From Lyngbya aestuarii BL J (GTDB lineage Bacteria; Cyanobacteriota; Cyanobacteriia; Cyanobacteriales; Microcoleaceae), in NCBI RefSeq assembly GCF_000478195.2, contig NZ_AUZM01000007.1, positions 62,001-126,000 on the forward strand: a DNA stretch of 64,000 nt, in the 5' to 3' direction. Under the pieces are notes generated by a model that was not told where the DNA came from, searched no databases, and saw only the letters and a list, made by a program, of their open reading frames with translations. Each line of letters begins with the position of its first letter. Positions within the stretch are counted from its first letter, which is position 1. Below are positions 46,901 through 55,225 of this stretch, one piece after another. The translations under genes and the position numbers were made by a program.

Positions 46901-48112
46901 TCGCAATCCCGCAGTATCAACCGCTCGTAAAAACACGGTATAAGTGTCATCTACGAAGGAAGTATTTAAGGCTTCTTCTAATTGGTCTGGAGTGAGGGTA
47001 AATGAACCATCAGCGGCAATACTGGTTTGTATGGGAACGAATTCTTCACCAATACTGACTTCGATTTCTTCTATGCCAAAATTATCGGTAGCCGTTCCTG
47101 TAATTGTTGGGTCTGAAGTAATTCCATCACTCTCATTTGTTCCTGTATCATTTGCTAATTCTGCGGTAATGGTCGGTGCAAACATATCAGTTCCAGGAGG
47201 AACTAAATCAATGTCTTGTTCAGGAGGATCGTCATCAGGTGCAATGGTAAACGTTAACTCTGCTGTTTCTAGCGATCGCAATCCTTCTGTATCAACAGTT
47301 CGTAATTGTACGGTATAGATACCGTCAGTGAAGGAAATATTGAGTGTTTCTTCTAGCTGTTCTTGAGTGAGGGTAAAGGAACCATCCTCAGCAATTTCTG
47401 TTTCAATGGAAATAAATTCTCCACCAATACTGACTTCTAATTCTGCAACTTGATCACTATTGGTGACGGTTCCGGTTATTGTTGGATCGGTTGTAATATT
47501 ATCACGATCATCGAGTCCGGTATCATTGGCTAGAGAGACAACAGTAATCAGGGGAGGTTCGGGTAAAACAAGTTCTGTGAAAGAATCTGGATCTACTCCT
47601 TGTAATAATGCCAATATTTCCCCAGAATTCGGATCTCGAATGACACTATCTCCTTCCGGTGTTTCTTCGATATTGACATCTTCAAAGGTTAAACCATCCT
47701 GTAGTTGAATTTGGTCTTCACCGACGTTAAAATCAACAATCAGGTTTGTTGTTGTTACGCTAAAGTCACCCGTTCCGATTTCCAAGACAAAAATATCTTC
47801 ACCTTCGCCCCCAATTAAAATATCGGTTCCTCGATCCGCATAAAGGATGTCATTTCCTTCATCTCCATAGATGGAATCATCCCCTTGACCGCCAAACAGA
47901 AAATCAGCACCGGAACCCCCATAGATAATATCATTTTCTTGGTGTCCGTAAACTGAATCTGCTCCTTCATTCCCAAAGAGTTGATCGTCTGCTTCCGCTC
48001 CAAAAATCAGATCGTCTCCTTCTAAGCCCAGAATTTGATCTGAACCAGAAGTACCAACTAAAATATTGACATCAAGAACGTCTACAATTGTGTTGTCTGG
48101 TGTAAAAACCAT
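43961..48112 (-). CDS. 1383-residue RTX/PPC/FG-GAP surface or secreted protein
   Basis: Order from the N-terminus: RTX calcium-binding nonapeptides (GGxGxDxUx type, about 18-115); two Ig-like repeats, each beginning LANDTG and containing PTITGT (about 190-415); an acidic linker with four copies of the 12-residue unit GDDSSDSGEDAS; three PPC domains (about 505-880) of the DPGNTIEDAYEIS...SAGTYYVQV type; a Tyr/Ser-rich segment containing many VYYSNGIS-like strands (about 885-1010); and about six FG-GAP/VCBS units (DLDNDGDLDLV) to the end. There is no Sec signal. RTX proteins are normally exported by type I systems, but their secretion signal is usually C-terminal whereas the RTX repeats here are N-terminal. 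An adhesin or extracellular matrix role is inferred. A small gene precedes it by 49 bases, and the sigma/CHAT series diverges from the same region. Confidence 0.88.
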   Translation of the reverse strand: MVFTPDNTIVDVLDVNILVGTSGSDQILGLEGDDLIFGAEADDQLFGNEGADSVYGHQENDIIYGGSGADFLFGGQGDDSIYGDEGNDILYADRGTDILIGGEGEDIFVLEIGTGDFSVTTTNLIVDFNVGEDQIQLQDGLTFEDVNIEETPEGDSVIRDPNSGEILALLQGVDPDSFTELVLPEPPLITVVSLANDTGLDDRDNITTDPTITGTVTNSDQVAELEVSIGGEFISIETEIAEDGSFTLTQEQLEETLNISFTDGIYTVQLRTVDTEGLRSLETAELTFTIAPDDDPPEQDIDLVPPGTDMFAPTITAELANDTGTNESDGITSDPTITGTATDNFGIEEIEVSIGEEFVPIQTSIAADGSFTLTPDQLEEALNTSFVDDTYTVFLRAVDTAGLRSLELAEVNFTLDSTPVDDGQSGDDSSDSGEDASGDDSSDSGEDASGDDSSDSGEDASGDDSSDSGGETPNDEEISIPENVEDTPTNTIVNEELSDPFETETVDLEEDPGNTIEDAYEISVNSQTFIYSDEVSEDDPVDYYTFNVVNNQNINLSLESLTQDVDVYLLDINQEIIATSENLGITAESITVPLSAGTYYVQVQSFDNQTTIYDLNILFPPRSPEDDTAEVIEVPEDPGNTATEAYDISIDSETTIYSEEVSADDPVDYYTFNVENNQNFNVFLENISQDVNISVLDIDQTVVATSQNTGTTNESINVPLSAGTYYIQVESVNNQTTTYDLNVLFPPAPSEDEAPEVIAVPEDPGNTVIEAYDISIDSSVTTIYTEQVGAVDSVDYYEINIENNQNLNVFLENISQDVNISVLDIDQTVVATSQNIGTTNESINVPLSAGTYYIQVETISTQTTTYNLNVFLPPAPPEPEPLVRYDFVYYSNGISTQSDYYTGYVYAEQGSFEVEESYNFSSSAGAYYIASETSAPTTASVDQVFINNYYDVDININSAVSYSSYYSNINQASGSFGLGSEYDFVQFEGIFFGFGLQVITTNIVLPFFITPNFPQRDDYFVGDRPSGITSADLDDDGDNDLIVGNPGIVIPRDGSYDGNRVSILTNNGDGTFAAPRSITTGVGPTFIAEDFDGDGDIDLATAHAEDDDLSVFFNDGDGNFGFPETYEAGDRPFMANVGDLDNDGDLDLVTTNSEALNLFTANSSGNSISIHYNDGNGGFTERETLTVGEGVSGVEIADLDEDGNLDIITSNQAENTISVLFNTGDAFFTTPEKYIVGDRPLSPVAADLDNDGDLDLAAANFGNFDIQGTVSVLRNDGNGNFSPSEFFFSENNPSNLTPTDIDGDGDLDLMMLNSFFIVGTAERAGNTVSVLRNNGNGFFSFPESFLVGNVPVGLVVDDLDGVGDLDFATPNFDDDDVTVYLQS
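46704..46839 (-). repeat. 36-bp tandem repeat in the linker of the RTX gene
   Basis: About 3.8 copies of a 36-base unit encode GDDSSDSGEDAS. The copies differ by only one or two bases, so they are recent, and copy number is likely variable between strains. The frame is kept because the unit is a multiple of three. Confidence 0.85.
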
Positions 48113-48161
48113 GAGTTTCCCCTAAAAATATTGATGAAAGTTGATGATCTAAGTTCTGAAT

Positions 48162-48563
48162 CTATTCCTCGTTTAAGCTAATATAATTTAGCTGATGACA
48201 AGTATTGATTCGTTCTATTTGTAGCTGACTAATTTTGTCAATTAGTGTGAAGATTTCCTGACAGATTTCCTGGCTTTCTAGTTCTAGAGAACAATCGGAA
48301 TATTGTTCAGTTTGCAAGGTTATCCTATCGAGTTCTTGACAACGTTTGCTATACAAAGAACAAGTTATTGCCAGTTCGGCATCAATCGCCTCTAAGCGAA
48401 GTTGAGTTAGGATTAACTTTGAGTTTGAGGTCGAATTTGAATTCAATTTTTGGGAGTTTAAGCTACAGAAATTATCCCAATATAAAGGTTGAGTTTTCTC
48501 CGTAGAAAATAATACCGAGTTATGGTGTTCAGTCATTGAGTAGATGTCAAGCGTCGTTCTCAT
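48162..48563 (-). CDS. Small helical protein upstream of the RTX gene, unknown
   Basis: The frame is open from 48647, but the ATG at 48563 (MRTTLDIYSMTEHHNS) has AAGGAG eight bases upstream and gives 133 residues. The C-terminal two thirds (LILTQLRLEAIDAELAITCS to CHQLNYISLNEE) is predicted to be helical coiled coil. No signal, membrane segment or known domain is visible. Only 49 bases separate it from the RTX gene on the same strand, so they are probably co-transcribed. It might be a chaperone or secretion accessory for its large neighbour, a guess from position only. Confidence 0.65.
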   Translation of the reverse strand: MRTTLDIYSMTEHHNSVLFSTEKTQPLYWDNFCSLNSQKLNSNSTSNSKLILTQLRLEAIDAELAITCSLYSKRCQELDRITLQTEQYSDCSLELESQEICQEIFTLIDKISQLQIERINTCHQLNYISLNEE

Positions 48564-48849
48564 CGGTTTGAACTCCTTTTGCTCAAATAAACGAGAGTCT
48601 GTTAATGCACCCAAAACCCCTGATGGAAAAGATCCTGAACGGGTCATTGTCCCGAACTGCTAGGCGTTCGTTTTCTCTATCGCTTCGGTTTGCGTGTTTT
48701 TACGGATGATCCGGAATTATTTACAAAACTTAAGACTCTGGGACAGTCTGGGCGATCAATAAGAGTAACTAATGTAATATTTTGTTAATCTGTGACAGAC
48801 TTGACGTAAAATCTGCCTTTCATTTTTGATAGAGAAGTAAAAGACCGTA

Positions 48850-49509
48850 GTGGTGGCGGTCAACCTCAAAGGAGTAACACCCATTGTGGACTCACGAGAT
48901 CAGCATCTACAACAGGACGAATACCTGAAACAGTTGGCTTTGACAGCCCAACAACACCCTCGTCGCAGTCGAGAACGACGCCAAGCTTTGACTCGACTCA
49001 CTCAGGAACTTTTAAATTCGGGTCGGTTGCGTCATCCTCATCCCAGTCAATTTACTGAACATTATCAAGAAATTTATGAGATTGCGGTTCAAAATCTGAT
49101 GCTTTATATTTGCGCTAATATTGATAAGTATAATCCTGATAAAGCCCCGGTCATGCGATGGGTTAATTTTCTATTGGAAAGGCGATTTTTTCCCGAAGCA
49201 GTTAGTGAAGTTCTGGGAAAAAAACAGCAGGAAATTAAGGGTTTAAGACCCGGTGAAGCTTCTTCAAGTTTATCCGATTTAGTTCGACAGTCGATAGAGG
49301 AAGACTATAATGGTATTTTTGCTCGTAAACATATTCGCGGTTATCCTCAAGCCAATTTTAAGGAGATCTTTAGGCGTCGTATTATCGAACGAGAAAGTTG
49401 GGAAGACATTTCCAATGTTTTTGAGATCAAAGTTTCAACGTTATCTGATTTTTATCAACGATGTATAAAACAATTTTCAAATGAAATTAAAAAACAAATT
49501 CAAGATTAA
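48850..49509 (+). CDS. Sigma-70-like (ECF/group 3-type) factor
   Basis: The 219-residue frame starts at a GTG. A GTG at 48886 (reading DSRDQHLQQDEYL) has AAAGGAG 11 bases upstream and may be the real start. A region-2-like helix (EIAVQNLMLYICANIDKYNPDKAPVMRWV) and a region-4-like helix-turn-helix at the end (ESWEDISNVFEIKVSTLSDF) are visible, so it resembles an alternative sigma factor. In cyanobacteria, relatives head operons with DUF1822 and CHASE2 genes, as here, where it is 35 bases from the DUF1822 start. I infer that it directs transcription of this operon or of the divergent RTX gene. Confidence 0.8.
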   Translation: MVAVNLKGVTPIVDSRDQHLQQDEYLKQLALTAQQHPRRSRERRQALTRLTQELLNSGRLRHPHPSQFTEHYQEIYEIAVQNLMLYICANIDKYNPDKAPVMRWVNFLLERRFFPEAVSEVLGKKQQEIKGLRPGEASSSLSDLVRQSIEEDYNGIFARKHIRGYPQANFKEIFRRRIIERESWEDISNVFEIKVSTLSDFYQRCIKQFSNEIKKQIQD

Positions 49510-49544
49510 CACTATTCTGGTTTGAGTGACAAAATTTGAAAGCC

Positions 49545-50498
49545 ATGAACTCATTTTTTACTATGCCAATCACAAACAAAGACCGCCAGATTGCGGAGAA
49601 TTTTTCTGTACAGCAATCACAACCTGAAAAGCGAGATCAAGTTTACTACAATAGTTTAGCAGTTTTAGCTGTTAATCATTATTGTCAGTGGATGGACATT
49701 TCAACAGACTTAAAAGAAAGTGATAGCTGGAATCCGATCAAACAAAGCTTAGGCGATCTGGCTGATTTATCTCTAACCAATTTAGGGAAAATAGAATGTC
49801 GCCCGGTTAATTTTGATGCGGCGGCGGTGGAAGTTCCGGCGGAAGTTTGGTCTGATCGAATTGGTTATCTAGCTATTCAGTTTGATGAAGGGTTTACTCA
49901 AGCCAAATTTATCGGTTTTCTTGAAAAAGTTGAAAGCGAAAAAATACCTTTTGAACAATGGCGATCGCTTGATAATTTCTTAGAGTTAATTGAAAAATTA
50001 GAAACGGTTGATTCTGATCATCTGGAAGTTAATCTAGGGAATTGGTTACAGGGAATTTTTGATCACACTTGGACAGCCATTGAAACAATTACTCAACCGT
50101 CTGATCTAGAATTAGGATGGAATTTTCGTCAAAGATCTCGAACTTCTTCTCAAACAATTTCCAACTCTAACACTTCTGAGATTGAACGAGTGAAAATAGT
50201 CTCTCTCGAACCACCGGGAACAGAAATGGCGTTGCTGGTGGGGCTAACTCCTACAACCCTGTCAGAATTGGATATCTCCGTCGAACTTTATCCGACTCAA
50301 GCCTACAGTTATCTTCCCGAAGGATTACAATTGATGATACTTGATCAGACCGGAAAATCAGTGATGCAAGCGGAAGCGGGAGGGAGTGAAAAACTATTAT
50401 TTAAGTTTAGTGGCGAGTCAGGAGAGCAGTTTAGTATTAAAATAGTATTGAGGGAAATCAGTGTTACGGAAATTTTTGTGATTGAATCAACGGTTTGA
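49545..50498 (+). CDS. DUF1822 family protein
   Basis: The ATG at 49545 (MNSFFTMPITNKDRQ) gives 317 residues; an ATG at 49563 is also possible. DUF1822 signatures include QVYYNSLAVLAVNHYCQWMD, the WNPIKQSLGDLADLSLTNLG segment, ECRPVNFDAAAVEVPAEVWS, and a C-terminal beta-rich part with GTEMALLVGLTP and ILDQTGKSVMQAEAGG. It has no signal peptide or helix of membrane length. The function is unknown, and the family is confined to cyanobacteria to my knowledge. It is coupled to its neighbours: 35 bases after the sigma-like gene and 2 bases before the CHAT-CHASE2 gene. Confidence 0.9.
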   Translation: MNSFFTMPITNKDRQIAENFSVQQSQPEKRDQVYYNSLAVLAVNHYCQWMDISTDLKESDSWNPIKQSLGDLADLSLTNLGKIECRPVNFDAAAVEVPAEVWSDRIGYLAIQFDEGFTQAKFIGFLEKVESEKIPFEQWRSLDNFLELIEKLETVDSDHLEVNLGNWLQGIFDHTWTAIETITQPSDLELGWNFRQRSRTSSQTISNSNTSEIERVKIVSLEPPGTEMALLVGLTPTTLSELDISVELYPTQAYSYLPEGLQLMILDQTGKSVMQAEAGGSEKLLFKFSGESGEQFSIKIVLREISVTEIFVIESTV

Positions 50499-50500
50499 GT

Positions 50501-52870
50501 ATGAGTAAATCGGTTATTCTCAAATTAGAAGGAGATTTTGAAACCAAAGGCTTTCAAGTCACCTTAGAAGTTCGTTCGTCTGAGGGAAAAACATTATTTG
50601 AAAAGCAAGGATTTTTACCCGCAGATCCAGATTTAGCGGCTCATTTAAAATGTCATTGGAAAGAAAAATATCGCAGTCTAGCCGCACCCTACCGGATTAA
50701 ACCTCAAGCGATTATTCATCAAGGTTCGATTCACAAACGGATTAAAGATTGTCAGATTTCTGCTCAAAAATTACAGGATCATATTAGTGATTGGTTGGAG
50801 GCTGATACATTTAGACTCATTGATAAACGTTTACGAGAAGAACTCAATCGAGACGAAGAAGTTCGGGTTCTCATTCGCACAAAAAATCCGGATTTGAAAA
50901 AGTTACCTTTGCATCTTTGGGATTTTTTTGAACGTTATCAAAAAGCTGAAATTGCGTTGAGTCCGATTGAGATTGAAACGATTAAAGATTTTCCTAAATC
51001 TTCGGTTCATTCCCGCGTGAGAATTTTGGTAATTCTCGGTCATCAAGAAGGAATTGATATCGAAAAAGATTTAGAAATTATTCAAAGTTTACCGAATACT
51101 GATCCGGTAGTATTAGTTGAACCGAAAGCGAAGCAAATTAATGATCGCCTTTGGGAACAACCTTGGGATATTATCTTTTTTGCAGGACATAGTGAAACCG
51201 AAGGTGAAACCGGACGAATTTATATTAATCCTCAAGAGAGTTTAACAATACAAGAATTATGGTACGGTTTGAGAAAGTCTGTTGAACGAGGATTAAAACT
51301 GGCGATTTTTAACTCTTGTGATGGCTTAGGACTCGCCCAAAAACTTGATGATTTGAATATTCCTCAAATGATTGTCATGCGAGAGTTGGTTCCAGATCGG
51401 GTTGCTCAAGAATTTTTAAAACATTTTCTCACAAATTTCGCCGCCGGACAACCTTTTTATGTTGCGGTTCGAGAAGCTAGAGAACGATTACATGATGATT
51501 TTGAACGAGAATTCCCCTGTGCGAGTTGGCTTCCGGTGATTTGTCAAAATCCGGTTTATGTTCCTCCGACTTGGGAAGATTTAATCGGATATTCACCTAA
51601 TATTCTAGAGGAAAATATACCTCAAAAGCAAATTTATAATCCTGCTAAATCTCATGCTTGGCGATGGCGGGAGTTACCCAAAGTGTTGTTTTCTGCAATT
51701 ACAATTTCAGGGATGATTTGGGGAGTACGAAGTCTTGGTGGGTTACAGACTTGGGAGTTGAAAGGTTATGATCATTTTATTCAAATGCGACCCGATCCGG
51801 GTTTAGATGAACGGTTATTGCTGATAACAATTACAGACAATGATGTACAGAGACAACCTCCAGAAGATCGACAAGGACGTTCACTTTCAGATCGTTCATT
51901 AGCTTTATTACTAGAAAAGCTAGAGCAATATCAACCGAGAGTGATTGGCTTGCATCTATTTCGAGAAACAGGGGTTAACTCTGAATCTGAAAATCTCCGT
52001 AATTCTCTCCAAACAAGTGATCGTTTTTTTGCAACTTGTCGATATGGCAATACTGAAAATGTGGGAGTTTCTCCGCCTCCAGAAGTTCCCTTAAACCGTC
52101 AAGGATTTAGCAATATTTTGATCGATGCTGATGGGGTGATTCGTCGGAATTTATTGTCAGTCGGATTGTCTTCTGATTGTCAAACTCGCTTTTCTTTGAG
52201 TTGGAAATTAGCCGAACGGTATTTAGCAGATCAAAAAATAGTCGCAAAAACGACATCGGAAGGAAAGTTAAAGTTAGAAAATACTGTCTTCAAGATATTA
52301 AAACAAGGAAGCGGTGCTTATCAAACCGATTTAGACTGGCGCGGACATCAAATCATGCTCAATTATCGCACATCGGGAGAAATTGCACGTCAAGTAACGC
52401 TCTCCGAAGTATTAAAAGGTGAAGTCGATCCAGAGTGGATACGCGATCGAATTGTGATTATTGGAACAACTGCATCGAGTTTTAATGATCATCGTTGGTT
52501 TACTCCCTATAGTTATCAAAAACAACCGATTCAAACCATAACTGGTATTGAACTTCAAGCCCAAATGGTCAGCCAAATTCTCAGTATTATTTTAGAAGAT
52601 CAACCTTTAATTTGGTGGTTTCCAGACTGGGGAGAAAGTCTGTGGATCTTGAGTTGGTCAATCGGTGCAGGTTTGATCGCTTGGAGAGTGCGATCGCCTC
52701 AAGCTTTTTTGTTGACGACGGGAACAACTTTAATTGTTCTGTATGGATGTTGTTGGGGATTGTTTCTTAGAGGAGGTTGGATACCCTTGATTCCCTCAGC
52801 ATTGGCGATCGTTGGGGCGACAAGCGGGGTATACCTTCAAAAAACCTTCAAAACCCCTGAAAGCCCTTAA
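50501..52870 (+). CDS. CHAT protease-CHASE2 membrane sensor protein
   Basis: The ATG at 50501 (an overlapping TTG lies at 50495) gives 789 residues. A beta-rich N-terminal region (about 1-160) precedes a CHAT domain (about 175-360) with the catalytic pair His230 in FFAGHSETEG and Cys273 in AIFNSCDGLG, and the CHAT closing motif CASWLPVICQNP. A membrane helix (LFSAITISGMIWGVRSL) follows, then a CHASE2 extracytoplasmic sensor (about 425-690; LLITITDNDVQRQPPE, DADGVIRRNLLS, IVIIGTTASSFNDHRWFTPY) and C-terminal helices (about 704-785). CHASE2 is usually fused to a kinase or cyclase. Here the output is a caspase-like protease facing the cytoplasm, so an external signal may trigger proteolysis. A regulator such as the adjacent DUF1822 or sigma-like protein would be a natural target, but this is inference. 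Confidence 0.93.
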   Translation: MSKSVILKLEGDFETKGFQVTLEVRSSEGKTLFEKQGFLPADPDLAAHLKCHWKEKYRSLAAPYRIKPQAIIHQGSIHKRIKDCQISAQKLQDHISDWLEADTFRLIDKRLREELNRDEEVRVLIRTKNPDLKKLPLHLWDFFERYQKAEIALSPIEIETIKDFPKSSVHSRVRILVILGHQEGIDIEKDLEIIQSLPNTDPVVLVEPKAKQINDRLWEQPWDIIFFAGHSETEGETGRIYINPQESLTIQELWYGLRKSVERGLKLAIFNSCDGLGLAQKLDDLNIPQMIVMRELVPDRVAQEFLKHFLTNFAAGQPFYVAVREARERLHDDFEREFPCASWLPVICQNPVYVPPTWEDLIGYSPNILEENIPQKQIYNPAKSHAWRWRELPKVLFSAITISGMIWGVRSLGGLQTWELKGYDHFIQMRPDPGLDERLLLITITDNDVQRQPPEDRQGRSLSDRSLALLLEKLEQYQPRVIGLHLFRETGVNSESENLRNSLQTSDRFFATCRYGNTENVGVSPPPEVPLNRQGFSNILIDADGVIRRNLLSVGLSSDCQTRFSLSWKLAERYLADQKIVAKTTSEGKLKLENTVFKILKQGSGAYQTDLDWRGHQIMLNYRTSGEIARQVTLSEVLKGEVDPEWIRDRIVIIGTTASSFNDHRWFTPYSYQKQPIQTITGIELQAQMVSQILSIILEDQPLIWWFPDWGESLWILSWSIGAGLIAWRVRSPQAFLLTTGTTLIVLYGCCWGLFLRGGWIPLIPSALAIVGATSGVYLQKTFKTPESP

Positions 52871-52892
52871 TTCAAGCTGTAAAGGAAAGTAA

Positions 52893-53042
52893 GAACCCTG
52901 TCAACATCCTCCTCATCATCCTAAAGGTTGGCGATGGGTACTTAAACAACGTGACGGTTTAACAAGTGTCCTTGTCGCCGTTTTGAGTAGAAATGTTCCT
53001 GAAGCCCGTAAATCTACGGTTTTGGATATGAAGATTTATTGA
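52893..53042 (+). pseudogene. Possible gene remnant after the CHAT-CHASE2 gene
   Basis: In the 384-base gap 52871-53254, one frame is open for 49 codons between TAA (52890-52892) and TGA (53040-53042). It reads HHPKGWRWVLKQRDGLTSVL, then VAVLSRNVPEARKST and beyond, with protein-like composition but no start codon near its beginning. It may be the tail of a decayed gene. The rest of the gap (53043-53254) contains nothing I can support except the LuxR promoter. Confidence 0.35.
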
Positions 53043-53254
53043 TTTATCCGTGAATATCCTGGCTCGAACGTGTCACTTTTGAAACATACCCAGTCATTGC
53101 TTCGTGGCTCTTGTCGGCGATGTTCAATGGCACATAAGCAAGGAAATTGCTTCTCGGAACGTCAGATAACTGCATCAGATCCTAGATCAAGACTGTATAA
53201 ACTGACAACGAGATCACAAAAAACGAGATTAACACTATCCACTCACAGAAAACT

Positions 53255-53620
53255 ATGACTTTTCAAGAAATTCTAAAATCTCTGATTTCTCAATTAAATT
53301 CTGCAACGTCATCTCCTGTCTTGCAAACTTCAGGCGTCACCAGTAACGAGGTAATTTTCGAGTCTGATATTGATGGAACTCGCTATTATCTTGTCCGTTG
53401 TCAACCGAAGTCAAATCCGTCGATACAACTAAGTCAACGGGAAAAGGAAATTGCGAAATTAGTCGCTGAGGGTTTACCGAATAAATGTATCGCCAAGGAA
53501 CTCGGTATTAGTCAGTGGACAGTTTCCACTTATCTCCGTCGAATTTTCGGTAAATTAAATGTGACTACCCGAGCTGCAATGACAGCTAAATTGTTAGGAG
53601 ATCAGTTATTAGCCAGTTAA
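53255..53620 (+). CDS. LuxR/NarL-type regulator with short N-terminal domain
   Basis: The 121-residue protein ends with a complete LuxR HTH (about 57-118): QLSQREKEIAKLVAEGLPNK, CIAKELGISQWTVSTYLRRI and FGKLNVTTRAAMTAKL. The first 55 residues (including DGTRYYLVRCQP) are not a receiver and not a classical autoinducer domain. Proteins of this shape are widespread in cyanobacteria as orphan regulators. It follows the CHAT-CHASE2 operon after 384 bases and could belong to its circuit. Confidence 0.93.
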   Translation: MTFQEILKSLISQLNSATSSPVLQTSGVTSNEVIFESDIDGTRYYLVRCQPKSNPSIQLSQREKEIAKLVAEGLPNKCIAKELGISQWTVSTYLRRIFGKLNVTTRAAMTAKLLGDQLLAS

Positions 53621-53735
53621 ATCAATCGATTCAGTTAACAGAGAAAAAAGCCGTCCCTGCTTGTCACTCAAAAAGCGACTGATGGGGGTGCAAAAAATCT
53701 GCTATAAATGGAAAGATTGGGTTGGATACAATAAG

Positions 53736-54524
53736 ATGGATCACTTTGAAGTCGGTCGTTTGTGGAATGAAAATGCTCCAGCTTGGACGGCTCTTTCTCG
53801 TCAGGGTTATGATGTTTACCGAGATTTAGTCAATACTCCGGCTTTTCTCGAAGTTCTACCGGATATTCACGGGTTAGAGGGTTTAGATATTGGGTGCGGC
53901 GAAGGGTCGAATACTCGAAAGTTAGCCAGTTTAGGGGCTAAAATGGTAGGAATTGATATTTCCTCTATCTTCATTCAAGAGGCAATTTCTCAAGAAAATA
54001 TTGAACCGTTGGGAATTAAGTTTCTCGTTGCAAGTGCGTTAGAACTTCCGTTTGCAGATCAAAGATTTGACTTTGCAACAGCATTTATGAGTTTAATGGA
54101 TATGCCGAATTATGACATCGCACTGCGGGAAGCTTTTCGGATTCTCAAACCGGGAGGATTTTTGCAGTTTTCAATCACTCATCCCTGCTTTGATACACCC
54201 CATCGGAAAAATTTACGAGATGAAATGGGGAAAACCTATGCGATTGAAGTTGGAGGATATTTTGATAGAATTGATGGACAAATTTCGGAATGGATTTTCG
54301 GTTCAGCCCCAGAAAAAGTTCAACAACAATGGCCGAAATTTCGGATTCCATTTTATCATCACACCATAAGTGAGTGGTTAAACTTACTCATTGATGTCGG
54401 TTTCGTTCTCGAAAAATTCGTTGAACCGAAAGCCAATGATGTCGTTACCACTCACTATCCGCAGATGCAAGATTCACAAGTTGTCGCTTACTTTTTACAA
54501 GTTCGGTGTCGTAAGCCGGGTTAA
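53736..54524 (+). CDS. Class I SAM-dependent methyltransferase
   Basis: The frame is open from a TTG (53661), and an ATG at 53682 exists, but the ATG at 53736 (MDHFEVGRLWNENA) looks like the natural domain start and gives 262 residues. Motif I is GLDIGCGEGSNTRKLA, then MVGIDIS with the acidic residue that binds the ribose of SAM, and LELPFADQRFDFATAFMSLM as motifs II/III (Methyltransf_11 type). The C-terminal half probably determines the substrate, which I cannot name. It has no close operon partner. Confidence 0.9.
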   Translation: MDHFEVGRLWNENAPAWTALSRQGYDVYRDLVNTPAFLEVLPDIHGLEGLDIGCGEGSNTRKLASLGAKMVGIDISSIFIQEAISQENIEPLGIKFLVASALELPFADQRFDFATAFMSLMDMPNYDIALREAFRILKPGGFLQFSITHPCFDTPHRKNLRDEMGKTYAIEVGGYFDRIDGQISEWIFGSAPEKVQQQWPKFRIPFYHHTISEWLNLLIDVGFVLEKFVEPKANDVVTTHYPQMQDSQVVAYFLQVRCRKPG

Positions 54525-54531
54525 ATCAGAA

Positions 54532-55107
54532 TTAATCAAAAGCAATATATTCTGAGCGAACCCATCCCGTTAAACCATCAACGGAAGAAACATAAAACCA
54601 GTTTGCACCATCATTACTTTTGCTTTGTTCGATCACTTCAACAGTCTCTCCATGTTGAAGGGAACCGAGTGAAGAAGCCAAGCTGGGTGTTGTCCGCAGG
54701 TTAATAGGACGACCATCTGTAGAAATTCTAGCCGCAACAATAGAGTTATCTGTTACCATTGTATTGTACTCTCTATTGCTGCTGAGTTCTAAACAAGAAA
54801 AGGGTAAATTCACAGTTCCCCAACCTTGTCCGGAAGCCGAAAAATCAGCAAAAATTTCTGCGTAGGGTTGACCATCACTAAAGTTGCCATAACGACGAAC
54901 TTTGTAGTAACCGTTTTGTAATGTTCCAACTCCTTGTCCGTAGTCGTTGTAGCTCAAACATCTAGAGTTTTTCAGATAGATATAGTCGGGGTTGCTGTAG
55001 TAAACTCGACTGGCAGACGCAGCAGAAGTGAAACTGCTAAATGTTGACAAACCTGTAATTAAGGTGCTAGCAAATAAAGCAGCGACTTTTCCGAAGAATA
55101 GTTTCAT
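54532..55107 (-). CDS. Exported SH3-domain protein
   Basis: The 191-residue protein begins with a signal peptide (LFFGKVAALFASTLITGLSTF, cleavage around 30). A short Tyr-rich region precedes an unassigned beta domain, and the C-terminal 65 residues are a bacterial SH3 domain (SH3_3): RISTDGRPINLRTTPSLAS, LGSLQHGETVEVIEQSKSND, WFYVSSVDGLTGWVRSEYIA. Bacterial SH3 domains typically bind cell-wall peptides. GGAGAA stands six bases upstream of the ATG. It opens a stretch of small exported proteins on the same strand. Confidence 0.85.
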   Translation of the reverse strand: MKLFFGKVAALFASTLITGLSTFSSFTSAASASRVYYSNPDYIYLKNSRCLSYNDYGQGVGTLQNGYYKVRRYGNFSDGQPYAEIFADFSASGQGWGTVNLPFSCLELSSNREYNTMVTDNSIVAARISTDGRPINLRTTPSLASSLGSLQHGETVEVIEQSKSNDGANWFYVSSVDGLTGWVRSEYIAFD

Positions 55108-55225
55108 GGAAGTTCTCCTTGGGTGGTGAAAAAGTGGTCAGAGTTGAAAACTGGAGAAGTATAGCCGATTTCTTTTGGGGAATAAACTCATTGAAGATCG
55201 AGTTATCGGCTAGAACTAATAGGCT

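Noticed and set aside
53070-53258. 62-residue frame before luxR
   Set aside because: Basic, low-quality composition and it overlaps the LuxR start; no ribosome site.
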